From assembly GCA_949318235.1 (NCBI GenBank), contig CASGGR010000056.1:372001-436000 (forward strand): DNA of 64,000 bases, written 5' to 3'. The stretch is from Ecdyonurus torrentis (taxonomy: Eukaryota; Arthropoda; Insecta; Ephemeroptera; Heptageniidae). A program made the position numbers and the translations under genes. Shown piece by piece: positions 51,701 through 63,223 of the stretch (its first letter is position 1; each line of letters opens with the position of its first letter). Under the pieces are notes generated by a model. The model saw only the letters and a list, made by a program, of their open reading frames with translations. It made no database searches and was not told the DNA's origin.

Positions 51701-53876
51701 TATGTTTTAAGTTAAAATAAATGTCTGTAGCATTCTTAGTTTTTGAGAAATCATCAAAACTAGTTTTAATCGTGTAAAAAGTATGATTTTTATCATTCAA
51801 TAACATTTAATTTTTGAAATAGAAACTTTGTTTTATGACTTGGTTTGGCTACATGATGAGTGATAACTAAAATTGTCAATAACCCAAAAAGTATGCGTCG
51901 GAGCAAAAAAGTTCAAGACATCTTTTTTGTACAGAATTGAAAAAGCTATGTTTTGAGATATATTGATTGTCTGTAGCATTTTTAGTTTTTGAGAAATCAT
52001 CAAAACTAGTTTTAATCGTGTAAAAAGTATGATTTTTATCATTCAATAACATTTGGTTCTTGAAATAGAAACTTTGTTTTATGACTAGGTTTGGCTACAT
52101 GACGAGTGAAAACTAAAATTGTCAATAACCCAAAAAGTATGCGTCGGAGCAAAAAAGTTCAAGACATCTTTTTCGTACAGAATTGAAAAAGCTATGTTTT
52201 AAGATATATTGAATGTCTGTAGCATTTTTAGTTTTTGAGAAATCATCAAAACTAGTTTTAATCGTGTAAAAAGTATAATTTTTATCATTCAATAACATTT
52301 GGTTCTTGAAATAGAAACTTTGTTTTATGACTAGGTTTGGCTACATGACGAGTGAAAACTAAAATTGTCAATAACCCAAAAAGTATGCGTCGGAGCAAAA
52401 AAGTTCAAGACATATTTTTTGTACAGAATTAAAAAAGCTATGTTTTGAGTTAAAAAAGATGTCTGTAGCATTCTTAGTTTTTGAGAAATCATCAAAACTA
52501 GTTTTAATCGTGTAAAAAGTATGATTTTTATCATTCAATAACATTTGTTTTTTGAAATAGAAACTTTGTTTTATGACTAGGTTTGGCTACATGACGAGTG
52601 AAAACTAAAATTGTCAATAACCCAAAAAGTATGCGTCGGAGCAAAAAAGTTCAAGACATCTTTTTCGTACAGAATTGAAAAAGCTATGTTTTAAGATATA
52701 TTGAATGTCTGTAGCATTTTTAGTTTTTGAGAAATCATCAAAACTAGTTTTAATCGTGTAAAAAGTATAATTTTTATCATTCAATAACATTTGGTTCTTG
52801 AAATAGAAACTTTGTTTTATGACTAGGTTTGGCTACATGACGAGTGAAAACTAAAATTGTCAATAACCCAAAAAGTATGCGTCGGAGCAAAAAAGTTCAA
52901 GACATCTTTTTTGTACAGAATTAAAAAAGCTATGTTTTGAGTTATACTGGATGTCTGTAGCATTTTTAGTTTTTGAGAAATCATCAAAACTAGTTTTAAT
53001 CGTGTAAAAAGTATGATTTTTATCATTCAATAACATTTGGTTCTTGAAATAGAAACTTTGTTTTATGACTAGGTTTGGCTACATGACGAGTGAAAACTAA
53101 AATTGTCAATAACCCAAAAAGTATGCGTCGGAGCAAAAAAGTTCAAGACATCTTTTTCGTACAAAATTGAAAAAGCTATGTTTTGAGTTATACTGGATGT
53201 CTGTAGCATTTTTAGTTTTTGAGAAATCATCAAAACTAGTTTTAATCGTGTAAAAAGTATGATTTTTATCATTCAATAACATTTAATTTTTGAAATAGAA
53301 ACTTTGTTTTATGACTTGGTTTGGCTACATGATGAGTGATAACTAAAATTGTCAATAACCCAAAAAGTATGCGTCGGAGCAAAAAAGTTCAAGACATCTT
53401 TTTTGTACAGAATTGAAAAAGCTATGTTTTGAGATATATTGATTGTCTGTAGCATTTTTAGTTTTTGAGAAATCATCAAAACTAGTTTTAATCGTGTAAA
53501 AAGTATGATTTTTATCATTCAATAACATTTGGTTCTTGAAATAGAAACTTTGTTTTATGACTAGGTTTGGCTACATGACGAGTGAAAACTAAAATTGTCA
53601 ATAACCCAAAAAGTATGCGTCGGAGCAAAAAAGTTCAAGACATCTTTTTCGTACAGAATTGAAAAAGCTATGTTTTAAGATATATTGAATGTCTGTAGCA
53701 TTTTTAGTTTTTGAGAAATCATCAAAACTAGTTTTAATCGTGTAAAAAGTATAATTTTTATCATTCAATAACATTTGGTTCTTGAAATAGAAACTTTGTT
53801 TTATGACTAGGTTTGGCTACATGACGAGTGAAAACTAAAATTGTCAATAACCCAAAAAGTATGCGTCGGAGCAAAA
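48711..53876. repeat. 21-monomer block, copy 2 of the long-range duplication
   Basis: This is a near-identical copy of 16731-21896, exactly 31,980 bp downstream. At the three differing positions this copy has the array-majority base (50169, 53372, 53373), so the changes at 18189 and 21392-21393 arose in copy 1 after the duplication. Copy 2 is therefore the better record of the ancestral block. Confidence 0.88.
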
Positions 53877-54860
53877 AAGTTCAAGACATCTTTTTTGTAC
53901 AGAATTAAAAAAGCTATGTTTTGAGTTATATTGGATGTCTGTAGCATTTTTAGTTTTTGAGAAATCATCAAAACTAGTTTTAATCGTGTAAAAAGTATGA
54001 TTTTTATCATTCAATAACATTTGTTTCTTGAAATAGAAACTTTGTTTTATGACTAGGTTTGGCTACATGACGAGTGAAAACTAAAATTGTCAATAACCCA
54101 AAAAGTATGCGTCGGAGCAAAAAAGTTCAAGACATCTTTTTCGTACAGAATTGAAAAAGCTATGTTTTAAGTTAAAATAAATGTCTGTAGCATTCTTAGT
54201 TTTTGAGAAATCATCAAAACTAGTTTTAATCTTGTAAAAAGTATGATTTTTATCATTCAATAACATTTAATTTTTGAAATAGAAACTTTGTTTTATGACT
54301 TGGTTTGGCTACATGATGAGTGATAACTAAAATTGTCAATAACCCAAAAAGTATGCGTCGGAGCAAAAAAGTTCAAGACATCTTTTTTGTACAGAATTGA
54401 AAAAGCTATGTTTTGAGATATATTGATTGTCTGTAGCATTTTTAGTTTTTGAGAAATCATCAAAACTAGTTTTAATCGTGTAAAAAGTATGATTTTTATC
54501 ATTCAATAACATTTGGTTCTTGAAATAGAAACTTTGTTTTATGACTAGGTTTGGCTACATGACGAGTGAAAACTAAAATTGTCAATAACCCAAAAAGTAT
54601 GCGTCGGAGCAAAAAAGTTCAAGACATCTTTTTCGTACAGAATTGAAAAAGCTATGTTTTAAGATATATTGAATGTCTGTAGCATTTTTAGTTTTTGAGA
54701 AATCATCAAAACTAGTTTTAATCGTGTAAAAAGTATGATTTTTATAATTCAATAACATTTAATTCTTGAAATAGAAACTTTGTTTTATGACTTGGTTTGG
54801 CTACATGATGAGTGATAACTAAAATTGTCAATAACCCAAAAAGTATGCGTCGGAGCAATA
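51417..54860. repeat. 14-monomer (3444 bp) higher-order repeat unit
   Basis: The order is 4-5-6-1-2-1-7-8-6-1-(7/4)-(1/5)-6-(1/3). The first ten monomers form a core that also occurs at 19437-21896, 54861-57320 and 58797-61256. The last four are three hybrids and one type 6. The 7/4 hybrid starts at 53877, the 1/5 hybrid at 54123 (with a private change giving aatcttg near 54231), and the 1/3 hybrid at 54615. Confidence 0.85.
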
Positions 54861-57800
54861 AAGTTCAAGACATCTTTTTTGTAGACAATTAAAAAAGCTA
54901 TGTTTTGAGTTATATTGGATGTCTGTAGCATTTTTAGTTTTTGAGAAATCATCAAAACTAGTTTTAATCGTGTAAAAAGTATGATTTTTATCATTCAATA
55001 ACATTTGTTTCTTGAAATAGAAACTTTGTTTTATGACTAGGTTTGGCTACATGACGAGTGAAAACTAAAATTGTCAATAACCCAAAAAGTATGCGTCGGA
55101 GCAAAAAAGTTCAATACATATTTTTTGTACAGAATTGAAAAAGCTATGTTTTAAGTTAAAATAAATGTCTGTAGCATTCTTAGTTTTTGAGAAATCATCA
55201 AAACTAGTTTTAATCGTGTAAAAAGTATGATTTTTATCATTCAATAACATTTAATTTTTGAAATAGAAACTTTGTTTTATGACTTGGTTTGGCTACATGA
55301 TGAGTGATAACTAAAATTGTCAATAACCCAAAAAGTATGCGTCGGAGCAAAAAAGTTCAAGACATCTTTTTTGTACAGAATTGAAAAAGCTATGTTTTGA
55401 GATATATTGATTGTCTGTAGCATTTTTAGTTTTTGAGAAATCATCAAAACTAGTTTTAATCGTGTAAAAAGTATGATTTTTATCATTCAATAACATTTGG
55501 TTCTTGAAATAGAAACTTTGTTTTATGACTAGGTTTGGCTACATGACGAGTGAAAACTAAAATTGTCAATAACCCAAAAAGTATGCGTCGGAGCAAAAAA
55601 GTTCAAGACATCTTTTTCGTACAGAATTGAAAAAGCTATGTTTTAAGATATATTGAATGTCTGTAGCATTTTTAGTTTTTGAGAAATCATCAAAACTAGT
55701 TTTAATCGTGTAAAAAGTATAATTTTTATCATTCAATAACATTTGGTTCTTGAAATAGAAACTTTGTTTTATGACTAGGTTTGGCTACATGACGAGTGAA
55801 AACTAAAATTGTCAATAACCCAAAAAGTATGCGTCGGAGCAAAAAAGTTCAAGACATATTTTTTGTACAGAATTAAAAAAGCTATGTTTTGAGTTAAAAA
55901 AGATGTCTGTAGCATTCTTAGTTTTTGAGAAATCATCAAAACTAGTTTTAATCGTGTAAAAAGTATGATTTTTATCATTCAATAACATTTGTTTTTTGAA
56001 ATAGAAACTTTGTTTTATGACTAGGTTTGGCTACATGACGAGTGAAAACTAAAATTGTCAATAACCCAAAAAGTATGCGTCGGAGCAAAAAAGTTCAAGA
56101 CATCTTTTTCGTACAGAATTGAAAAAGCTATGTTTTAAGATATATTGAATGTCTGTAGCATTTTTAGTTTTTGAGAAATCATCAAAACTAGTTTTAATCG
56201 TGTAAAAAGTATAATTTTTATCATTCAATAACATTTGGTTCTTGAAATAGAAACTTTGTTTTATGACTAGGTTTGGCTACATGACGAGTGAAAACTAAAA
56301 TTGTCAATAACCCAAAAAGTATGCGTCGGAGCAAAAAAGTTCAAGACATTTTTTTTGTACAGAATTAAAAAAGCTATGTTTTGAGTTATACTGGATGTCT
56401 GTAGCATTTTTAGTTTTTGAGAAATCATCAAAACTAGTTTTAATCGTGTAAAAAGTATGATTTTTATCATTCAATAACATTTGGTTCTTGAAATAGAAAC
56501 TTTGTTTTATGACTAGGTTTGGCTACATGACGAGTGAAAACTAAAATTGTCAATAACCCAAAAAGTATGCGTCGGAGCAAAAAAGTTCAAGACATCTTTT
56601 TCGTACAAAATTGAAAAAGCTATGTTTTGAGTTATACTGGATGTCTGTAGCATTTTTAGTTTTTGAGAAATCATCAAAACTAGTTTTAATCGTGTAAAAA
56701 GTATGATTTTTATCATTCAATAACATTTAATTTTTGAAATAGAAACTTTGTTTTATGACTTGGTTTGGCTACATGATGAGTGATAACTAAAATTGTCAAT
56801 AACCCAAAAAGTATGCGTCGGAGCAAAAAAGTTCAAGACATCTTTTTTGTACAGAATTGAAAAAGCTATGTTTTGAGATATATTGATTGTCTGTAGCATT
56901 TTTAGTTTTTGAGAAATCATCAAAACTAGTTTTAATCGTGTAAAAAGTATGATTTTTATCATTCAATAACATTTGGTTCTTGAAATAGAAACTTTGTTTT
57001 ATGACTAGGTTTGGCTACATGACGAGTGAAAACTAAAATTGTCAATAACCCAAAAAGTATGCGTCGGAGCAAAAAAGTTCAAGACATCTTTTTCGTACAG
57101 AATTGAAAAAGCTATGTTTTAAGATATATTGAATGTCTGTAGCATTTTTAGTTTTTGAGAAATCATCAAAACTAGTTTTAATCGTGTAAAAAGTATAATT
57201 TTTATCATTCAATAACATTTGGTTCTTGAAATAGAAACTTTGTTTTATGACTAGGTTTGGCTACATGACGAGTGAAAACTAAAATTGTCAATAACCCAAA
57301 AAGTATGCGTCGGAGCAAAAAAGTTCAAGACATATTTTTTGTACAGAATTAAAAAAGCTATGTTTTGAGTTAAAAAAGATGTCTGTAGCATTCTTAGTTT
57401 TTGAGAAATCATCAAAACTAGTTTTAATCGTGTAAAAAGTATGATTTTTATCATTCAATAACATTTGTTTTTTGAAATAGAAACTTTGTTTTATGACTAG
57501 GTTTGGCTACATGACGAGTGAAAACTAAAATTGTCAATAACCCAAAAAGTATGCGTCGGAGCAAAAAAGTTCAAGACATCTTTTTCGTACAGAATTGAAA
57601 AAGCTATGTTTTAAGATATATTGATTGTCTGTAGCATTTTTAGTTTTTGAGAAATCATCAAAACTAGTTTTAATCGTGTAAAAAGTATGATTTTTATCAT
57701 TCAATAACATTTGGTTCTTGAAATAGAAACTTTGTTTTATGACTAGGTTTGGCTACATGACGAGTGAAAACTAAAATTGTCAATAACCCAAAAAGTATGC

Positions 57801-58796
57801 GTCGGAGCAAAAAAGTTCAAGACATCTTTTTCGTACAGAATTGAAAAAGCTATGTTTTAAGATATATTGAATGTCTGTAGCATTTTTAGTTTTTGAGAAA
57901 TCATCAAAACTAGTTTTAATCGTGTAAAAAGTATAATTTTTATCATTCAATAACATTTGGTTCTTGAAATAGAAACTTTGTTTTATGACTAGGTTTGGCT
58001 ACATGACGAGTGAAAACTAAAATTGTCAATAACCCAAAAAGTATGCGTCGGAGCAAAAAAGTTCAAGACATATTTTTTGTACAGAATTAAAAAAGCTATG
58101 TTTTGAGTTAAAAAAGATGTCTGTAGCATTCTTAGTTTTTGAGAAATCATCAAAACTAGTTTTAATCGTGTAAAAAGTATGATTTTTATCATTCAATAAC
58201 ATTTGTTTTTTGAAATAGAAACTTTGTTTTATGACTAGGTTTGGCTACATGACGAGTGAAAACTAAAATTGTCAATAACCCAAAAAGTATGCGTCGGAGC
58301 AAAAAAGTTCAAGACATCTTTTTCGTACAGAATTGAAAAAGCTATGTTTTAAGATATATTGATTGTCTGTAGCATTTTTAGTTTTTGAGAAATCATCAAA
58401 ACTAGTTTTAATCGTGTAAAAAGTATGATTTTTATCATTCAATAACATTTGGTTCTTGAAATAGAAACTTTGTTTTATGACTAGGTTTGGCTACATGACG
58501 AGTGAAAACTAAAATTGTCAATAACCCAAAAAGTATGCGTCGGAGCAAAAAAGTTCAAGACATCTTTTTCGTACAGAATTGAAAAAGCTATGTTTTAAGA
58601 TATATTGAATGTCTGTAGCATTTTTAGTTTTTGAGAAATCATCAAAACTAGTTTTAATCGTGTAAAAAGTATGATTTTTATAATTCAATAACATTTAATT
58701 CTTGAAATAGAAACTTTGTTTTATGACTTGGTTTGGCTACATGATGAGTGATAACTAAAATTGTCAATAACCCAAAAAGTATGCGTCGGAGCAATA
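54861..58796. repeat. 16-monomer (3936 bp) version of the same higher-order repeat
   Basis: The ten-monomer core is followed by 2-(1/6)-1-2-(1/6)-(1/3). The last six monomers contain a repeated three-monomer module. The type 7 monomer here (from 56337) has a private change giving gacatttttt. The type 2 monomers carry gacatatttt, a form otherwise typical of type 5. Confidence 0.85.
57321..58796. repeat. Three-monomer (738 bp) local duplication
   Basis: The module 2-(1/6)-1 at 57321-58058 is followed by 2-(1/6)-(1/3) at 58059-58796. The 1/6 hybrid (57567 and 58305) reads ttaagata then ttgattg, so its exchange lies in about ten bases around monomer positions 48-58. The same rare hybrid in both places shows the module was copied as a whole. 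Confidence 0.85.
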
Positions 58797-61256
58797 AAGT
58801 TCAAGACATCTTTTTTGTAGACAATTAAAAAAGCTATGTTTTGAGTTATATTGGATGTCTGTAGCATTTTTAGTTTTTGAGAAATCATCAAAACTAGTTT
58901 TAATCGTGTAAAAAGTATGATTTTTATCATTCAATAACATTTGTTTCTTGAAATAGAAACTTTGTTTTATGACTAGGTTTGGCTACATGACGAGTGAAAA
59001 CTAAAATTGTCAATAACCCAAAAAGTATGCGTCGGAGCAAAAAAGTTCAATACATATTTTTTGTACAGAATTGAAAAAGCTATGTTTTAAGTTAAAATAA
59101 ATGTCTGTAGCATTCTTAGTTTTTGAGAAATCATCAAAACTAGTTTTAATCGTGTAAAAAGTATGATTTTTATCATTCAATAACATTTAATTTTTGAAAT
59201 AGAAACTTTGTTTTATGACTTGGTTTGGCTACATGATGAGTGATAACTAAAATTGTCAATAACCCAAAAAGTATGCGTCGGAGCAAAAAAGTTCAAGACA
59301 TCTTTTTTGTACAGAATTGAAAAAGCTATGTTTTGAGATATATTGATTGTCTGTAGCATTTTTAGTTTTTGAGAAATCATCAAAACTAGTTTTAATCGTG
59401 TAAAAAGTATGATTTTTATCATTCAATAACATTTGGTTCTTGAAATAGAAACTTTGTTTTATGACTAGGTTTGGCTACATGACGAGTGAAAACTAAAATT
59501 GTCAATAACCCAAAAAGTATGCGTCGGAGCAAAAAAGTTCAAGACATCTTTTTCGTACAGAATTGAAAAAGCTATGTTTTAAGATATATTGAATGTCTGT
59601 AGCATTTTTAGTTTTTGAGAAATCATCAAAACTAGTTTTAATCGTGTAAAAAGTATAATTTTTATCATTCAATAACATTTGGTTCTTGAAATAGAAACTT
59701 TGTTTTATGACTAGGTTTGGCTACATGACGAGTGAAAACTAAAATTGTCAATAACCCAAAAAGTATGCGTCGGAGCAAAAAAGTTCAAGACATATTTTTT
59801 GTACAGAATTAAAAAAGCTATGTTTTGAGTTAAAAAAGATGTCTGTAGCATTCTTAGTTTTTGAGAAATCATCAAAACTAGTTTTAATCGTGTAAAAAGT
59901 ATGATTTTTATCATTCAATAACATTTGTTTTTTGAAATAGAAACTTTGTTTTATGACTAGGTTTGGCTACATGACGAGTGAAAACTAAAATTGTCAATAA
60001 CCCAAAAAGTATGCGTCGGAGCAAAAAAGTTCAAGACATCTTTTTCGTACAGAATTGAAAAAGCTATGTTTTAAGATATATTGAATGTCTGTAGCATTTT
60101 TAGTTTTTGAGAAATCATCAAAACTAGTTTTAATCGTGTAAAAAGTATAATTTTTATCATTCAATAACATTTGGTTCTTGAAATAGAAACTTTGTTTTAT
60201 GACTAGGTTTGGCTACATGACGAGTGAAAACTAAAATTGTCAATAACCCAAAAAGTATGCGTCGGAGCAAAAAAGTTCAAGACATCTTTTTTGTACAGAA
60301 TTAAAAAAGCTATGTTTTGAGTTATACTGGATGTCTGTAGCATTTTTAGTTTTTGAGAAATCATCAAAACTAGTTTTAATCGTGTAAAAAGTATGATTTT
60401 TATCATTCAATAACATTTGGTTCTTGAAATAGAAACTTTGTTTTATGACTAGGTTTGGCTACATGACGAGTGAAAACTAAAATTGTCAATAACCCAAAAA
60501 GTATGCGTCGGAGCAAAAAAGTTCAAGACATCTTTTTCGTACAAAATTGAAAAAGCTATGTTTTGAGTTATACTGGATGTCTGTAGCATTTTTAGTTTTT
60601 GAGAAATCATCAAAACTAGTTTTAATCGTGTAAAAAGTATGATTTTTATCATTCAATAACATTTAATTTTTGAAATAGAAACTTTGTTTTATGACTTGGT
60701 TTGGCTACATGATGAGTGATAACTAAAATTGTCAATAACCCAAAAAGTATGCGTCGGAGCAAAAAAGTTCAAGACATCTTTTTTGTACAGAATTGAAAAA
60801 GCTATGTTTTGAGATATATTGATTGTCTGTAGCATTTTTAGTTTTTGAGAAATCATCAAAACTAGTTTTAATCGTGTAAAAAGTATGATTTTTATCATTC
60901 AATAACATTTGGTTCTTGAAATAGAAACTTTGTTTTATGACTAGGTTTGGCTACATGACGAGTGAAAACTAAAATTGTCAATAACCCAAAAAGTATGCGT
61001 CGGAGCAAAAAAGTTCAAGACATCTTTTTCGTACAGAATTGAAAAAGCTATGTTTTAAGATATATTGAATGTCTGTAGCATTTTTAGTTTTTGAGAAATC
61101 ATCAAAACTAGTTTTAATCGTGTAAAAAGTATAATTTTTATCATTCAATAACATTTGGTTCTTGAAATAGAAACTTTGTTTTATGACTAGGTTTGGCTAC
61201 ATGACGAGTGAAAACTAAAATTGTCAATAACCCAAAAAGTATGCGTCGGAGCAAAA
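58797..61256. repeat. Third tandem occurrence of the ten-monomer core
   Basis: The order 4-5-6-1-2-1-7-8-6-1 matches 54861-57320 at 3936 bp. The next monomers change to 2-1-7-10, so this copy runs into the right-hand block and not into another 14- or 16-monomer unit. Confidence 0.85.
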
Positions 61257-62198
61257 AAGTTCAAGACATCTTTTTTGTACAGAATTAAAAAAGCTATGTT
61301 TTGAGTTAAAAAAGATGTCTGTAGCATTCTTAGTTTTTGAGAAATCATCAAAACTAGTTTTAATCGTGTAAAAAGTATGATTTTTATCATTCAATAACAT
61401 TTGTTTTTTGAAATAGAAACTTTGTTTTATGACTAGGTTTGGCTACATGACGAGTGAAAACTAAAATTGTCAATAACCCAAAAAGTATGCGTCGGAGCAA
61501 AAAAGTTCAAGACATCTTTTTCGTACAGAATTGAAAAAGCTATGTTTTAAGATATATTGAATGTCTGTAGCATTTTTAGTTTTTGAGAAATCATCAAAAC
61601 TAGTTTTAATCGTGTAAAAAGTATAATTTTTATCATTCAATAACATTTGGTTCTTGAAATAGAAACTTTGTTTTATGACTAGGTTTGGCTACATGACGAG
61701 TGAAAACTAAAATTGTCAATAACCCAAAAAGTATGCGTCGGAGCAAAAAAGTTCAAGACATCTTTTTTGTACAGAATTAAAAAAGCTATGTTTTGAGTTA
61801 TACTGGATGTCTGTAGCATTTTTAGTTTTTGAGAAATCTTCAAAACTAGTTTTAATCGTGTAAAAAGTATGATTTTTATCATTCAATAACATTTGGTTCT
61901 TGAAATAGAAACTTTGTTTTATGACTAGGTTTGGCTACATGACGAGTGAAAACTAAAATTGTCAATAACCCAAAAAGTATGCGTCGGAGCAAAAAAGTTC
62001 AAGACATCTTTTTTGTACAGAAATGAAAAAGCTATGTTTTGAGTTAAAAAAGATGTCTGTAGCATTCTTAGTTTTTGAGAAATCATCAAAACTAGTTTTA
62101 ATCGTGTAAAAAGTATGATTTTTATCATTCAATAACATTTGGTTCTTGAAATAGAAACTTTGTTTTATGACTAGGTTTGGCTACATGACGAGTGAAAA

Positions 62199-62204
62199 TT
62201 AAAT
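62199..62204. repeat. One-base deletion making a 245-bp monomer
   Basis: The usual gaaaactaaaattg reads gaaaattaaattg here: one c to t change and one A lost from the A-run. It makes monomer 61995-62239 the only 245-bp unit in the window and shifts the register of everything after it. It also changes the reading frame of the minus-strand ORF there, lengthening it to 82 codons. I give no functional meaning to that. Confidence 0.9.
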
Positions 62205-62977
62205 TGTCAATAACCCAAAAAGTATGCGTCGGAGCAAAAAAGTTCAAGACATCTTTTTTGTACAGAAATGAAAAAGCTATGTTTTGATTTAAAAAAGATG
62301 TCTGTAGCATTCTAAGTTTTTGAGAAATCATCAAAACTAGTTTTAATCGTGTAAAAAGTATGATTTTTATCATTCAATAACATTTAATTCTTGAAATAGA
62401 AACTTTGTTTTATGACTTGGTTTGGCTTCATGATGAGTGATAACTAAAATTGTCAATAACCCAAAAAGTATGCGGCGGAGCAAAAAAGTTTAAGACATCT
62501 TTTTTGTAGAGAATTGAAAAAGCTATGTTTTGAAATATATTGAATGTCTGTAGCATTTTAAGTTTTTGAGAAATCATCAAAACTAGTTTTAATCGTGTAA
62601 AAAGTATGATTTTTATCATTCAATAACATTTGGTTCTTGAAATAGAAACTTTGTTTTATGACTTGGTTTGGCTTCATGATGAGTGATAACTAAAATTGTC
62701 AATAACCCAAAAAGTATGCGTCGGAGCAAAAAAGTTCAAGACATCTTTTTTGTAGAGAATTGAAAAAGCTATGTTTTGAGATATATTGAATGTCTGTAGC
62801 ATTTTTAGTTTTTGAGAAATCATCAAAACTAGTTTTAATCGTGTAAAAAGTATGATTTTTATAATTCAATAACATTTAATTCTTGAAATAGAAACTTTGT
62901 TTTATGACTTGGTTTGGCTACATGATGAGTGATAACTAAAATTGTCAATAACCCAAAAAGTATGCGTCGGAGCAATA

Positions 62978-63223
62978 AAGTTCAAGACATCTTTTTTGTA
63001 GACAATTAAAAAAGCTATGTTTTGAGTTATATTGGATGTCTGTAGCATTTTTAGTTTTTGAGAAATCATCAAAACTAGTTTTAATCGTGTAAAAAGTATA
63101 ATTTTTATCATTCAATAACATTTGGTTCTTGAAATAGAAACTTTGTTTTATGACTAGGTTTGGCTACATGACGAGTGAAAACTAAAATTGTCAATAACCC
63201 AAAAAGTATGCGTCGGAGCAAAA
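62978..63223. repeat. Hybrid monomer 4/1 at the 8-monomer duplication junction
   Basis: The left part is type 4 (gtagacaatt, ttatattgg). The right part is type 1 (gtataatt, ggttcttg, gactagg) and matches monomer 249 (61011-61256). The exchange lies between monomer positions 57 and 123. It joins the end of one 8-monomer unit to the start of the next. Confidence 0.85.

Larger units (their letters stand above)
61257..63223. repeat. 8-monomer (1967 bp) unit, copy 1, with unusually many private changes
   Basis: The order is 2-1-7-10-10-11-3-(4/1). The type 10-11 part is a shortened relative of 17961-19436, lacking the 12-11-12 middle. It has more private changes than any other stretch: aaatcttc at 61839, a c to t change with a one-base deletion near 62199-62204, gttttgattt near 62288, gcggcgg at 62475, and gtttaagac near 62491. 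It starts repeating from monomer 258 (63224). Confidence 0.85.

Noticed and set aside
62125..62373. The longest ORF, 82 codons on the minus strand
   Set aside because: It is longer only because a one-base deletion near 62199-62204 shifts the frame of the ordinary repeat ORF past its usual stop.
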